Notes under the pieces: model-generated
What the model saw: the letters and a program-made list of their open reading frames with translations, nothing else
What the model was told of the DNA's origin: nothing
The model's database searches: none
In this document: one piece after another, positions 25,482 through 33,684 of the stretch
How positions within the stretch are numbered: the first letter of the stretch is position 1
Layout of the letters: every line of letters starts with the position of its first letter
Program-made: the position numbers and the translations under genes
Assembly: GCF_000308655.1 (NCBI RefSeq)
Contig: NZ_BAGC01000107.1
Span: forward strand, 1 to 64,000
Origin: Nocardia niigatensis NBRC 100131
GTDB taxonomy: Bacteria; Actinomycetota; Actinomycetes; Mycobacteriales; Mycobacteriaceae
Reading direction: 5' to 3'
Length of the DNA: 64,000 nucleotides

Positions 25482-26726
25482 CTATTCGTACCGGACCCGC
25501 CAGTGCTTGATGCCGTTGATCCACCCCGACCGCAGTCGCTCGGGCGCGGCGACCTCGGACAGGTCCGGCATCGCATCGGCGAGGGCATTGAACATCAGAT
25601 CGATCTCCAGCCGGGCCAGATTCGACCCGACGCAATAGTGCGCACCGGTGCCGCCGAAGGCCAGATGCGGATTGGGGTCGCGGAGAATATCGAACCGGAA
25701 CGGGTCCTCGAAGGCGTCCTCGTCGAAATTGGCGGAGCTGTAGAACAATCCGAGCCGCTGACCCTGCTTGATCGACTGCCCGCCCAATTCGGTGTCGGCG
25801 GTGGCGGTGCGCTGGAACGCGGTCACCGGGGTCGCCCACCGCACGATCTCGTCGGGCGCCGTGCGCGGACGCTCCCGCTTGTAGAGCTCCCACTGCTCGG
25901 GGTGGTCGATGAACGCCTTCATGCCGTGGGTGATGGCATTGCGGGTGGTCTCGTTGCCCGCCACCGCCAGCAGGATGACGAAGAAACCGAATTCGTCGGA
26001 GCCCAGCGCCTCCCCGTCGAGGTCGGCGTGCACGAGCCGGCTGACGATGTCGTCGAGCGGATCGGCGCGCCGCTGCTCGGCCATGTTCCAGGCGTAGCCG
26101 AGGATCTCCAGCGACGCGGTGGTCGACGACAGCGTATTGGTGTTGTCGCCGTATTCGGGGTCGTCGTAATTGAGCATCTGATTGGACCAGTCGAACAGCT
26201 TGCGCCGATCCTCCTGCGGCACACCCAGCAATTCGGCGATGGCCTGCAACGGCAGCTCGCACGCCACCTGCTCCACGAAATCACCGCCGCCCGACTCCCG
26301 CGCCGCGCGCACGATCGCCGCCGCGCGATCGGCCAGCGCGGCCCGCAAACCCTCGACCGCCCGCGGGCTGAAGCCCTTCGAGACGATGCGCCGGATCTTG
26401 GTGTGCTTGGGCGGATCCATGTTCAGCAGCAGCGCGCCGGTGACCTCGATCTGCTCGGGCGTGATCTCACCGGGCAGGCGGATCACCGCGCCCTTGCGCT
26501 GGGCGGAGAACAGCTCCGCATTGCGCGAGATCTCCTTGATGTCCTCATGTTTGGTGACCACCCAGTAGCCGCCGTCGCGGAATCCACCGGACTGCGCGTC
26601 GGTCTGGGGGTTCCACCACACCGGGGCGGTGCGGCGCAGCTCGGCGAATTCTTCGACGGGATTACGGGTTCCCCAGAGCACCGGATCGGTGAAATCGAAT
26701 CCGGGGGGAATGGACGGCGCGGACAC
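25482..26726 (-). CDS. cyp125: Cytochrome P450, CYP125-like
   Basis: This 414-residue P450 closely resembles actinobacterial CYP125 (steroid side-chain C26/27 hydroxylase). Examples are NPVEEFAELRRTAPVWWNPQ near the N-terminus, DFVEQVACELPLQAIAELLG, the I-helix AVAGNETTRNAI, EIVRWATPV, haem loop FGGTGAHYCVG and the ending SGWINGIKHW. AGGAGG 5 nt upstream fixes a GTG start at 26726. It is 43 nt after CYP51 in the same direction. Steroid oxidation is inferred from family likeness; no cholesterol-ring degradation genes are seen here. Confidence 0.9.
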   Translation of the reverse strand: MSAPSIPPGFDFTDPVLWGTRNPVEEFAELRRTAPVWWNPQTDAQSGGFRDGGYWVVTKHEDIKEISRNAELFSAQRKGAVIRLPGEITPEQIEVTGALLLNMDPPKHTKIRRIVSKGFSPRAVEGLRAALADRAAAIVRAARESGGGDFVEQVACELPLQAIAELLGVPQEDRRKLFDWSNQMLNYDDPEYGDNTNTLSSTTASLEILGYAWNMAEQRRADPLDDIVSRLVHADLDGEALGSDEFGFFVILLAVAGNETTRNAITHGMKAFIDHPEQWELYKRERPRTAPDEIVRWATPVTAFQRTATADTELGGQSIKQGQRLGLFYSSANFDEDAFEDPFRFDILRDPNPHLAFGGTGAHYCVGSNLARLEIDLMFNALADAMPDLSEVAAPERLRSGWINGIKHWRVRYE

Positions 26727-26769
26727 GGCTTCCTCCTGACAGGCCGACAACGTTGTGGACCGGGACGGA

Positions 26770-28122
26770 TCAGCGATGGCGGCGGCGGTAGCGGACGCGG
26801 CACGGCTGTTGCAGCTGCACCACCATCTTGGAGTGGTCGTTGCGATAGGTCTCCGACGGCTGCGCCAGCTCGAACTCCCAGTCCCGCAACAGAATCGAGA
26901 AGATCGCCTTCAGCTGCATGAGCGCGAACGGCGCGCCCACACAGCGGTGGCGGCCCGCGCCGAACGGGATCCAGGTCCAGCGATGGACGAGGTCCTCCTG
27001 GCGCGGATCAAGATAGCGGCCCGGATCGAAGGCGTCCGGGTTCGGGAAGTCCTCCGGGATCCGATTGGAGATCGCCGGCGTGGCGGCCACCATGTCGCCG
27101 GTCTGGATCTGGTGTCCGCACACCTCGAACTCGCCGCGCGCGATCCGCATGAGGATGATCAGCGGCGGATGCAGCCGCAGGGCCTCCTTGAGCGCGGCCT
27201 CCAGATTCGGAATCTGGCGCAGCGCATTGTGACTGACCTCCGAGCCGTCGGCGTACAGCTCGTCGAGCTCGGTCACGACCGTGGCCAGCGTCTCCGGGTG
27301 GCGCAGCAGCTCGATGATGGTCCAGGCCGCGGTGCCGGAGGTGGTGTGGTGCCCGGCGAACATCATGGAGATGAAGATCCCGGTGATCTCGCTGGCCGAG
27401 AACCGGGAGACGCCCTGCTCGTCCTTCACCGAGATCAGGACGTCGAGCATGTCGCGATCGTCCTTGCCGGTGGGCGGATTCGCCTCGCGCTGATCCATGA
27501 TCGCCTGCACCAGCTCGACCAGCGCCACGCGGGCCGCGTCGCGGCGGCGGAAGCTCTCGATCGGCGCGTAGGGGTCGACGTAGGCCAGCGCGTCGGTGCC
27601 CTGCTCGAGCTCGTGGTAGAGGTGCGCGAACCGGGAGTCCAGCTGCTCGCGGAACTTGCGGCCGATCAGGCAGGCCGAGGACGTGTAGATGGTCAGCTCG
27701 GCGAAGAATTCGAGGAGATCGATCTCGCCCTCGTCGTCCCAGCCGGCCAGCATGCGATCCACCTCGTGGGCGATGGTGGCCGCGTGCCCGCGCATGTGGT
27801 CCGCGCGCAGCGCCGAATTGTGCAGCATCTCCTTGCGGCGTTCGGGCGGCGCGTCGAAGACCACGCCCTCACCGAAGATCGGCTTCATGAACGGATAGGC
27901 CGCACCCTGATCGAGGTCCTCGTCGCTGGCGCGGAAGAAGAACTCGTTGGCCTCGGCGCCCGACAGCAGGATCACATCGCGGCCCGCGAGCTCGAAGGCG
28001 CCGACATCGCCGCATTCGGCGCGCACCCGCCGCATCAGCGCGATGGGGTCGGTGCGGAACTCCTCCAGGTGGCCGTGCTCGTCCGCACCCCCGGACACTC
28101 GCTGCGGCTTGACCAGCGTCAT
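26770..28122 (-). CDS. cyp51: Sterol 14-alpha-demethylase CYP51
   Basis: This 450-residue P450 is very like mycobacterial CYP51. It starts MTLVKPQRVSGGADEHGHLE and contains AYPFMKPIFGEGVVFDA, the I-helix MMFAGHHTTSGTA, KEALRLHPPLIILMR and the haem loop FGAGRHRCVGAPFA. GGAAGG 7 nt upstream of the ATG at 28122 supports that start over in-frame codons further up. The adjacent ferredoxin gene known from mycobacteria is absent. An inverted-repeat operator at 28161-28180 is likely to control it. Confidence 0.95.
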   Translation of the reverse strand: MTLVKPQRVSGGADEHGHLEEFRTDPIALMRRVRAECGDVGAFELAGRDVILLSGAEANEFFFRASDEDLDQGAAYPFMKPIFGEGVVFDAPPERRKEMLHNSALRADHMRGHAATIAHEVDRMLAGWDDEGEIDLLEFFAELTIYTSSACLIGRKFREQLDSRFAHLYHELEQGTDALAYVDPYAPIESFRRRDAARVALVELVQAIMDQREANPPTGKDDRDMLDVLISVKDEQGVSRFSASEITGIFISMMFAGHHTTSGTAAWTIIELLRHPETLATVVTELDELYADGSEVSHNALRQIPNLEAALKEALRLHPPLIILMRIARGEFEVCGHQIQTGDMVAATPAISNRIPEDFPNPDAFDPGRYLDPRQEDLVHRWTWIPFGAGRHRCVGAPFALMQLKAIFSILLRDWEFELAQPSETYRNDHSKMVVQLQQPCRVRYRRRHR

Positions 28123-28160
28123 TGGAAATCCTTCCAGAAATAGCTGTCCAGACACCTTAT

Positions 28161-28180
28161 GGACATGTGTCCGGACGGTA
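28161..28180. promoter_or_regulatory. TetR-type operator upstream of cyp51
   Basis: The plus strand reads GGACATGTGTCCGGACGGTA. Its first 12 bases are an inverted repeat GGACA-TG-TGTCC. The same 20-mer with one change occurs at 29036-29055. A nearby CTGTCCAGA (28144-28152) also recurs at 29115-29123. It lies 39 nt upstream of the cyp51 start. The adjacent TetR regulator is the obvious candidate binder. Confidence 0.6.
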
Positions 28181-28254
28181 CTACGGTTAGCGGCGTGCGA
28201 CAAGGTCTGCCGTCGCCTTCGGACTGTGAATAGGTGGGGCGGTTCGGCTCCCGG

Positions 28255-28848
28255 TCACCCGGTCGCGGGCTCGGCCAGGAGTCGTCGCGCGGACATTTCC
28301 AGGAGATCGGCGACCTGCTCGTAGGAGAGCAGGCCCATCCCGGCCTGGAGCAGCGCGCCCGCGTAGAGCAGCTCCAGCATCGAAACCCGTTCCGGGTCAT
28401 CGGATCCCAGCGCTTCGGCGAGCCGGCCGCGAATCTCCCAGCCGATGCGCACCCGCAGATGCCGGACATCGGGATCGTCGCCCAGCAGCGCACTGCTGAC
28501 CGCACCGGCCAGGGCCGGGTCGTGGGCCACGAGCAGAGACACCTGGCGAAGCACGGCGACCACCCGCGTGGCCGGGTCCGCATCGCCGTTGTCCAGTTTC
28601 GGGGCCGCGACCAGCTGCCGCCAGAACACCTCCGAGATCAGGTGTTCCTTGGACGAGAAGTACGTGTAGGCGGTGGCGGTGCCGACTCCCGCCGTGGCGG
28701 CGACCAGCCGGATCGTGGTGCCGGAGAAGCCCTCCCGGGACAACACCGCGACGGCCGCCGCGGTGAGGCGGTCGACGGTGTCGGCCTGCTTCTCGGTGAG
28801 CCGCCGCCGAGTCGCCTCGATGCCGGTGGATGCGAGGTCGGACATCAT
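28255..28848 (-). CDS. TetR-family regulator of the P450 locus
   Basis: This 197-residue regulator has an N-terminal helix-turn-helix (AAVAVLSREGFSGTTIRLVA, AATAGVGTATAYTYFSSKEH) and a typical helical ligand domain. The context resembles the regulator next to cyp51 in mycobacteria. Its start at 28848 overlaps the stop of a P450 remnant (ATGA); an ATG one codon later is also possible. Matching operators flank it upstream of cyp51 and upstream of the divergent esterase, so autoregulation and control of both neighbours are likely. Confidence 0.85.
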   Translation of the reverse strand: MMSDLASTGIEATRRRLTEKQADTVDRLTAAAVAVLSREGFSGTTIRLVAATAGVGTATAYTYFSSKEHLISEVFWRQLVAAPKLDNGDADPATRVVAVLRQVSLLVAHDPALAGAVSSALLGDDPDVRHLRVRIGWEIRGRLAEALGSDDPERVSMLELLYAGALLQAGMGLLSYEQVADLLEMSARRLLAEPATG

Positions 28849-28964
28849 CGGGCCTCGACGGTGCGGGGGAGCGCGGCGAATCCCCGCACATCGGTCGAGT
28901 GCGCGTCGTGGACCCGGTAGTCGTACGAGTCGAACGAGATCGGTGCCGTTGAGGCCGAAATCAT
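28845..28964 (-). pseudogene. Remnant of a P450 C-terminus (CYP123-like)
   Basis: A 39-codon open frame ends with YDYRVHDAHSTDVRGFAALP then RTVEAR. The pattern RVHxxxxxVRGFxxLPxxVxAR is the usual last 20-25 residues of actinobacterial P450s such as CYP123, whose gene lies beside cyp51 and a tetR in mycobacteria. No haem loop or other P450 sequence precedes it, so only the tail survives. Its stop still overlaps the TetR start. It could be translated as a short leader peptide. Confidence 0.55.
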
Positions 28965-29035
28965 CACGCATACCTCGCATTCGGTCGTGCGCACTGCCGG
29001 GAGCCCCGGCTCGGTCCCGCGAGAGACAGATAGCT

Positions 29036-29055
29036 GGACATGTGTCTGGACGGTA
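29036..29055. promoter_or_regulatory. TetR-type operator in the divergent tetR/esterase region
   Basis: GGACATGTGTCTGGACGGTA matches the element at 28161-28180 at 19 of 20 positions. It lies between the minus-strand TetR gene and the plus-strand esterase and could serve both promoters. Confidence 0.6.
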
Positions 29056-29116
29056 TCATCGACTACCGTCCATCACAATGGCCATCATTCCGGGCCTCGG
29101 CTCGGAGCTAGAAACT

Positions 29117-29132
29117 GTCCAGAAGTCTGGAC
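29117..29132. promoter_or_regulatory. Perfect inverted repeat upstream of the esterase
   Basis: GTCCAGA-AG-TCTGGAC is a perfect 7-bp inverted repeat with a 2-nt spacer, 60 nt upstream of the esterase start. The CTGTCCAGA half also occurs at 28144-28152 by cyp51. It is likely a second operator of the same TetR regulator. Confidence 0.55.
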
Positions 29133-29192
29133 TGTTGTCTATATTGCCTTCCAGGGCTGTGATAGCGTCGCTACACCTGGGAAAGGACCGGC

Positions 29193-30188
29193 ATGCACAT
29201 CACCGACGCGATGATCGACGGTCAGCTGCGTGCGACCGGTGTGTGGATGCGGCGCATGGGGTCTCGGCACAGTCAGCGGTGGCTGCGGGTCGTGGCGGCG
29301 CTCGTCGACGGGTTGCTGTGGCTCGCGCGGGCGCGCCGGCCGAAGACGCTGCGGGTCGAGCAGTTCGGTATCGATCGCGGCGACGGAACGCGGCTGCGTG
29401 TGGTCGTCTACTCCCCGCTCGCGCCCACCACCGCGGCAGGCGGACTGATGTGGCTGCACGGCGGCGGGTTCTTCCTCGGGCGGCCGGAACAGGATCTGCG
29501 GATCTATCGCCTCCTGGCCGAGCGGACCGGCTGCGTGGTCGTCGCGCCCGACTATCGGCTCAGCGCCCGCCACCCGTACCCCGCGGCGCTCGACGACTGC
29601 TACACCGCCTTGATCTGGATGCGCGACAACGCGATTCGGCTCGGCATCCGCGAGGATCAGCTGGCGGTCGCGGGGGAGAGCGCGGGCGGGGGACTGACCG
29701 CGGCGCTCACCCTGCTGGCGCGGGACCGCGGTGAGGTGAACATCGCCTTCCAGATGCCGATCTATCCCATGATCGACGATCGGCAGACCACCGAATCGGC
29801 CCGCGACAATGATGCGCCCCTGCTCGATTCGGTCACCCTGGCCTCGGCCTGGCAGCTGTATCTACGGGATCTGTATGGAACGCAGCGGGTTCCGGTGTAC
29901 GCCGCGCCCGCGCGGGCCGACGATCTGCGCGGCCTGCCGCCGACCTTCACTTATGTGGGCGGCATCGAGCCGTTCCGGGATGAGACGAGCGCTTACGTGG
30001 ACGCGCTGCGATCGTGTGGCGTGCCGGTGGACTTCGAGGTCTACCCCGGCTGCTGGCACGGCTTCGACCGTCTCGTCCCGCGTGCCGAGGTGAGCCGGCG
30101 GGCCTTCCGTTCACGGGAGCGGTGGCTGCGGCACGCGCTGGACACCTACTTCGCGGCGCAACCCGGGGCGGACCGGGACCTGGCCTGA
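29193..30188 (+). CDS. Alpha/beta-hydrolase, HSL-type esterase
   Basis: This 331-residue esterase is of the hormone-sensitive-lipase family. The oxyanion motif HGGGFFLG is at about residues 89-96, the nucleophile elbow GESAGGG at about 168-174, and a catalytic His lies in CWHGFD near residue 290. An Asp in the segment around PFRDE probably completes the triad. No signal peptide is present. It is divergent from the TetR gene and preceded by two operator-like repeats, so it probably belongs to the P450 regulon. Confidence 0.88.
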   Translation: MHITDAMIDGQLRATGVWMRRMGSRHSQRWLRVVAALVDGLLWLARARRPKTLRVEQFGIDRGDGTRLRVVVYSPLAPTTAAGGLMWLHGGGFFLGRPEQDLRIYRLLAERTGCVVVAPDYRLSARHPYPAALDDCYTALIWMRDNAIRLGIREDQLAVAGESAGGGLTAALTLLARDRGEVNIAFQMPIYPMIDDRQTTESARDNDAPLLDSVTLASAWQLYLRDLYGTQRVPVYAAPARADDLRGLPPTFTYVGGIEPFRDETSAYVDALRSCGVPVDFEVYPGCWHGFDRLVPRAEVSRRAFRSRERWLRHALDTYFAAQPGADRDLA

Positions 30189-30418
30189 CGACATCCGCCT
30201 CGGACCCGGCGGCGCACGCGCACCTGTCCGGTCACCGAACGCGACGAGTCCATCCGGCACGATATCGACGGTCGCGCACCGTACTTGGACGTGCCCGACG
30301 TCTTCGCGGGATTCGGTGACGATCCACTCGCGCCCGGCCGCCTTCACCGTAATTGCGCATTCAGCGCCCGGGCGTTTCAAGGCGACCTTCGCCCTGATCG
30401 CCACCACCCGCGATCCCA

Positions 30419-30720
30419 TCAAATCCGCTCTGCTGCAGGCACTCCAGCCCAGCACGCAGCCTGTCGAGGGCTGAGTGGGGTGCCCGCGCCCGCCGCGGGC
30501 ATGGCGGGTAGCACCGCCTGGGTGGCGGCGACCGCGCCGAACAGATACTGGTCGATCTGGGGCCGGAGATTGTCGATGGTGACGTCCTTCGGCTCGACCA
30601 TGACCAGGCCCGCGTGCGGTGAGAACTCCAGGACGTCGATGGGGCCGAAATGAGCGGCGGCATCGGTCAACGCGGTGGCGAGAGCGGCGTGGTCACCGGT
30701 GTCGGCGGCGAATCCCGGCT
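30419..30720 (-). pseudogene. SDR-family oxidoreductase fragment
   Basis: The minus strand encodes GFAADTGDHAALATALTDA, then HFGPIDVLEFSPHAG and QYLFGAVAATQAVLPAM. This is recognisable as the middle of a short-chain dehydrogenase/reductase. The N-terminal Rossmann glycine motif is missing upstream, and sequence after AVLPAM loses similarity and stops at 30419. The gene is truncated at both ends. Bases 30189-30418 before it show no supported gene. Confidence 0.6.
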
Positions 30721-30852
30721 GCGGTGATGCCGGATTCGGTCATCCGGTTCCCGCCGCACCCGCCCGCGCTTCTCCAGCTTGGTCACCACATTGTGACTGT
30801 CACTGCAAACTTGAAGTTGTTCGAGGCGGGGCGGCGGAGCGGTGCGCGGTCG

Positions 30853-31015
30853 ATCAGCGGTTGATGAATCGTCGGAGCCAACTGTCCTGGTCGGCGTTTT
30901 GATGGCCCGGGCACCACTGGTCGGCCGGGACGGTGGCCTTGACCTGGGCGACGTGGGCGCCGCAGCCGGACCAGGTGGTCTTGCCGCAGGTCCGGCATCG
31001 GGTGGGGTGGCACAT
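30853..31015 (-). pseudogene. Frameshifted Cys-rich small protein
   Basis: From the ATG at 31015 the frame reads MCHPTRCRTCGKTTWSGCG; the other frame then continues AHVAQVKATVPADQWCPGHQ to a TGA at 30853-30855. One extra base in the GGGC run near 30957-30961 breaks it. The repaired 53-residue product would be a paralogue of the intact gene at 34241-34372, sharing CGKxTWxGCGxH and VPAxQWC. It lies 20 nt after the AhpD-like gene, so it was probably co-transcribed with it. The shift may be real or a sequencing error. Confidence 0.7.
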
Positions 31016-31035
31016 GGGTGGTTCCTCCGGGGTGG

Positions 31036-31431
31036 TCAGGCGGGGGATTCGCCGGATTCGATGGCGTCGGCGAATTCGCAGAACGCCTCGTAGGCGCGGG
31101 CGCCGTGGATGGTTGCGGGGCCGCCGTGCATGAGGAAGGTGACGCCGATGGCCTCGGCCGCTTCCTGCTTGGTCGCGCCGGCGCGCGCGGCGGCCTGCCC
31201 GTGTGAGGCGATGCAGCCGTCGCAGCCTTCGACCACTCCGATGGCGAGCGCGATCAGCTCCTTGGTCTTGCGATCCAGCGCGCCCGGCGCGAAGGCGGCC
31301 TTGCTGAGCTCACCGAAACCCTTGTACACGTCCGGGATCGCTCGCCGCAGTTCCCGGTGCAGCGGGGACAACTCCTGCAGGACGGCCTTGCCGTGCTGCG
31401 AGGCATGGGTGACATCGGTCGGTGCGGACAT
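31036..31431 (-). CDS. AhpD-like carboxymuconolactone decarboxylase family protein
   Basis: This 131-residue protein has the AhpD-like redox site C70-DG-C73-IAS-H77 in the segment EGCDGCIASH. Such proteins form helical oligomers and act as alkylhydroperoxidases or thiol-disulfide carriers. No catalase or AhpC gene is nearby. Two perfect CsoR/CstR-type operators lie 57-100 nt upstream, suggesting induction by copper or reactive sulfur rather than peroxide. A Cys-rich small gene follows on the same strand. Confidence 0.88.
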   Translation of the reverse strand: MSAPTDVTHASQHGKAVLQELSPLHRELRRAIPDVYKGFGELSKAAFAPGALDRKTKELIALAIGVVEGCDGCIASHGQAAARAGATKQEAAEAIGVTFLMHGGPATIHGARAYEAFCEFADAIESGESPA

Positions 31432-31487
31432 GGCTTCTCCTTCGTTCGCTTCGGGGAGGACGCGTCGTCCGAACGACCGCCTCGTGG

Positions 31488-31503
31488 ATACCCCAGGGGG
31501 TAT
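31488..31503. promoter_or_regulatory. CsoR/CstR-type operator 1
   Basis: ATACCCC-AG-GGGGTAT is a perfect 7-bp inverted repeat. A/T-flanked C4-N2-G4 palindromes of this form are typical binding sites of CsoR-family repressors that sense copper or persulfide. It lies 57 nt upstream of the AhpD-like start. No csoR gene is in the window. Confidence 0.75.
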
Positions 31504-31515
31504 AGCAACGGTAGC

Positions 31516-31531
31516 ATACCCCTCGGGGTAT
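31516..31531. promoter_or_regulatory. CsoR/CstR-type operator 2
   Basis: ATACCCC-TC-GGGGTAT is a second perfect copy of the same palindrome, exactly 28 bp from the first. The paired arrangement suggests two tetramers binding the same promoter. Confidence 0.75.
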
Positions 31532-31623
31532 ATGTCGAGGCGTGCCTCACAGCCGTGACCAACTGGCCGGCCAGCTCGGAAACGTGTCCGAAGCCAGGCG
31601 CGCAGCAGCCGACCGCTAGTCGG

Positions 31624-33339
31624 TCATTGGAGGGGGGCTGACCAGCGGAGGCGGGTGCCGGGTTCGTCGGGGTTGGGGAGGATGGTGAAGGTGCCGCCGA
31701 GTTCTCGAGCTCGGCAGTCGAGGTTGGAGAGGCCGCTGGGGGTGATGTTGTCGGGGATGCCATTGCCGTCGTCGGAGACGGTGATGGTGAGGTCGTCGGC
31801 TACCTCGATGGCGACGGAGAGGGAGTGGGCGTTGGCGTGGCGGACGGTATTGGAGACCGCTTCGCGGACAATGGCTTCGGCGTGGTCGGCCAGGACTGGG
31901 GTGACGACCGAGAGGGGGCCGGAGGTGCGCAGGGAGGTGCGCAGGCCGATGTCGGCGGTGTGCTGGGCGATGACCTGTTCGAGGCGTTGACGCAGTCCGG
32001 GGGTTTGGCTGTTGGCGCCGTGCAGGTCGAAGATCGAGGTGCGGATTTCCTGCACTACGTCCTGCAGGCCGTTGACGACATCGGAGAGGCGGCTGCGTAT
32101 CTCGGGCGCGCGGGTGCGGGCGATGGTGCCCTGCAGGCTCAGGCCCGCGGCGAACAGGCGCTGGATGACGTGGTCGTGCAGGTCGCGGGCGATGCGGTCG
32201 CGGTCGGTGAGCACGTCGAGTTCGCGCACCCGCTGCTGGGCCTCGGCCAGCTGGATGGCCAGAGCGGCCTGCTCGGTGAAAGCCGTTGCCAATTCCAGGG
32301 TCTCGCCCGAGAACGGGGGAGCGGAGATCGGGCGGACGATGACCAGCACACCGAAGGTGGAGCCCTGGGCGTGCAGCGGGAGGATCAGGGTCGGGCCGGG
32401 GTCGGCGAGCGGCTTGCCGAGATCGATGCCGGCGGCGTCGTCGAAGCTCAGCGGGGTGCCCTCGGTGAACACCCGCCCGATCGCGGTGCCGGCGGTGCGG
32501 GCGACCAGGCTGCTGGGTCCGTCGCCGGGCCCGGCCCAGCGCGCGATCCGCAGCTCCGGCGCCTCCGTCGCCGGGATATCGGGATCGTCGTCGACGGCAA
32601 GGAACGCGCGTTCGGCCCGTGTCAGCGTGCGCACGTGCTTGACAACGTGCGCGAGCACCTCGTCGGCCGCGGTGCCGGCCAGGAATGCGGTGGCGGTGTC
32701 GCGGGTCGCCTCGATCCACGCCTGCCGGGTGCGGGCCGACTCGTACAGCCGCGCATTGTCGATGGCGATACCGGCCGCGGCGGCCAGTGCCTGGACGAGC
32801 ACCTCGTCGTCCTCGGTGAACGGCAGCCCGTTCTTCTTCTCGGTCAGATACAGGTTGCCGAAGATCTCGTCCCGGATCCGCACCGGCACGCCGAGGAAGG
32901 TGTGCATGGGCGGATGGTTGGCCGGAAACCCCACGGACGCAGGATGACTGGCGATGTCGTCGAGCCGGATCGGTTCGGGCTGATGGAACAGCACGCCCAG
33001 CACGCCGCGCCCGGCCGGCAGGTCACCGATGGATTCGGCGGTCGCGTCGTCGATGCCCTCGTGCACGAACTGGGTGAGATGCGAGTCCAGGCCGCGCACG
33101 CCCAGTGCGCCGTAGCGGGCCTCGACCAGGCTGGTGGCGGTACGGACGATAGTGCGCAGGGTTTGGTCCAGATCCAGCCCGGCGGTCACCGACAGCATGG
33201 CCTCGACCAGACCGTCCATTCGGTCGCGGGCGTTGATGATCTGGTCGACCCGATCCTTGACCTCGGTCAGCAGTTCCCGCAGTCGCAACTGCGACAACGT
33301 GCTTCGCACCGAATACGAGTCGTCGGAGAGGGCAGTCAT
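31624..33339 (-). CDS. devS: DevS/DosS-type GAF sensor histidine kinase
   Basis: This 571-residue kinase matches mycobacterial DevS/DosT: two GAF domains (about residues 60-200 and 225-365), a HisKA_3 dimerisation domain with phospho-acceptor H388 in DLHDHVIQRLF, and an HATPase domain (DDGNGIPDNI). The haem-ligand His of GAF-A is present as H146 in NHPPMHTFLGVPVRIRDE, so gas or redox sensing through haem is likely. The cognate DevR regulator is not in the window. Neighbouring dormancy-type genes and DosR-like boxes fit its role. Confidence 0.92.
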   Translation of the reverse strand: MTALSDDSYSVRSTLSQLRLRELLTEVKDRVDQIINARDRMDGLVEAMLSVTAGLDLDQTLRTIVRTATSLVEARYGALGVRGLDSHLTQFVHEGIDDATAESIGDLPAGRGVLGVLFHQPEPIRLDDIASHPASVGFPANHPPMHTFLGVPVRIRDEIFGNLYLTEKKNGLPFTEDDEVLVQALAAAAGIAIDNARLYESARTRQAWIEATRDTATAFLAGTAADEVLAHVVKHVRTLTRAERAFLAVDDDPDIPATEAPELRIARWAGPGDGPSSLVARTAGTAIGRVFTEGTPLSFDDAAGIDLGKPLADPGPTLILPLHAQGSTFGVLVIVRPISAPPFSGETLELATAFTEQAALAIQLAEAQQRVRELDVLTDRDRIARDLHDHVIQRLFAAGLSLQGTIARTRAPEIRSRLSDVVNGLQDVVQEIRTSIFDLHGANSQTPGLRQRLEQVIAQHTADIGLRTSLRTSGPLSVVTPVLADHAEAIVREAVSNTVRHANAHSLSVAIEVADDLTITVSDDGNGIPDNITPSGLSNLDCRARELGGTFTILPNPDEPGTRLRWSAPLQ

Positions 33340-33597
33340 CTAGGGGCGTCCTGGGTCCGGAGTGAATGAATCTGAGGTACCGCTCACCCACAGTGTATTT
33401 GGGCTGTCGGCAGCGGGCGCCTCCGGCGCGGTACAGGACGGGATTCACTCATCCGGCCGCCGCGGCGGGTTGATGCAGCGCGTCCAGGGCCGCCGCGAGC
33501 AGCCGGTGCGCCTCGGCGGCAATGCCGTTCAGCGCGGGTCCGGCGAGGCTCGGTTCACGACTGTCCTTCTCTGACTCGGGCGAAGGTGTGGGCGTCG

Positions 33598-33612
33598 AGG
33601 ACCTTAGGCCCT
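33598..33612. promoter_or_regulatory. DosR-like box upstream of the PPOX gene
   Basis: AGGACCTTAGGCCCT resembles the mycobacterial DosR site (GGGACTTnnGnCCC). It lies 73 nt before the PPOX-family gene. Similar words recur at 34421, 37597 and 37661, each next to a dormancy-type gene. Bases 33340-33684 hold no other feature I can support. Confidence 0.5.
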
Positions 33613-33684
33613 GTCGGGTGGGCGAATTCGATGGTCACATGGAGGACGGCATGCCCCAGCGAACCGATGACGGGAGATTAAGGC

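Noticed and set aside
23706..26921. A 1071-codon open frame on the plus strand
   Set aside because: It is antisense to the GMC oxidoreductase and CYP125 genes, rich in Arg/His/Gly and has no recognisable motif. Long antisense frames are common in GC-rich DNA.
30111..30419. A 102-codon minus-strand frame after the esterase
   Set aside because: Codon use is plausible, but it overlaps the esterase 3' end, has no clear ribosome site and no recognised family. It may be a gene remnant; support is too weak.
31616..32719. A 367-codon minus-strand frame inside devS
   Set aside because: It is a low-complexity Arg/Pro/His product in a shifted frame of the kinase gene.
33450..33590. Minus-strand frame encoding an Ala/Leu helix (ALNGIAAEAHRLLAAALDAL)
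   Set aside because: It looks helical but has no start codon in frame and no family match.
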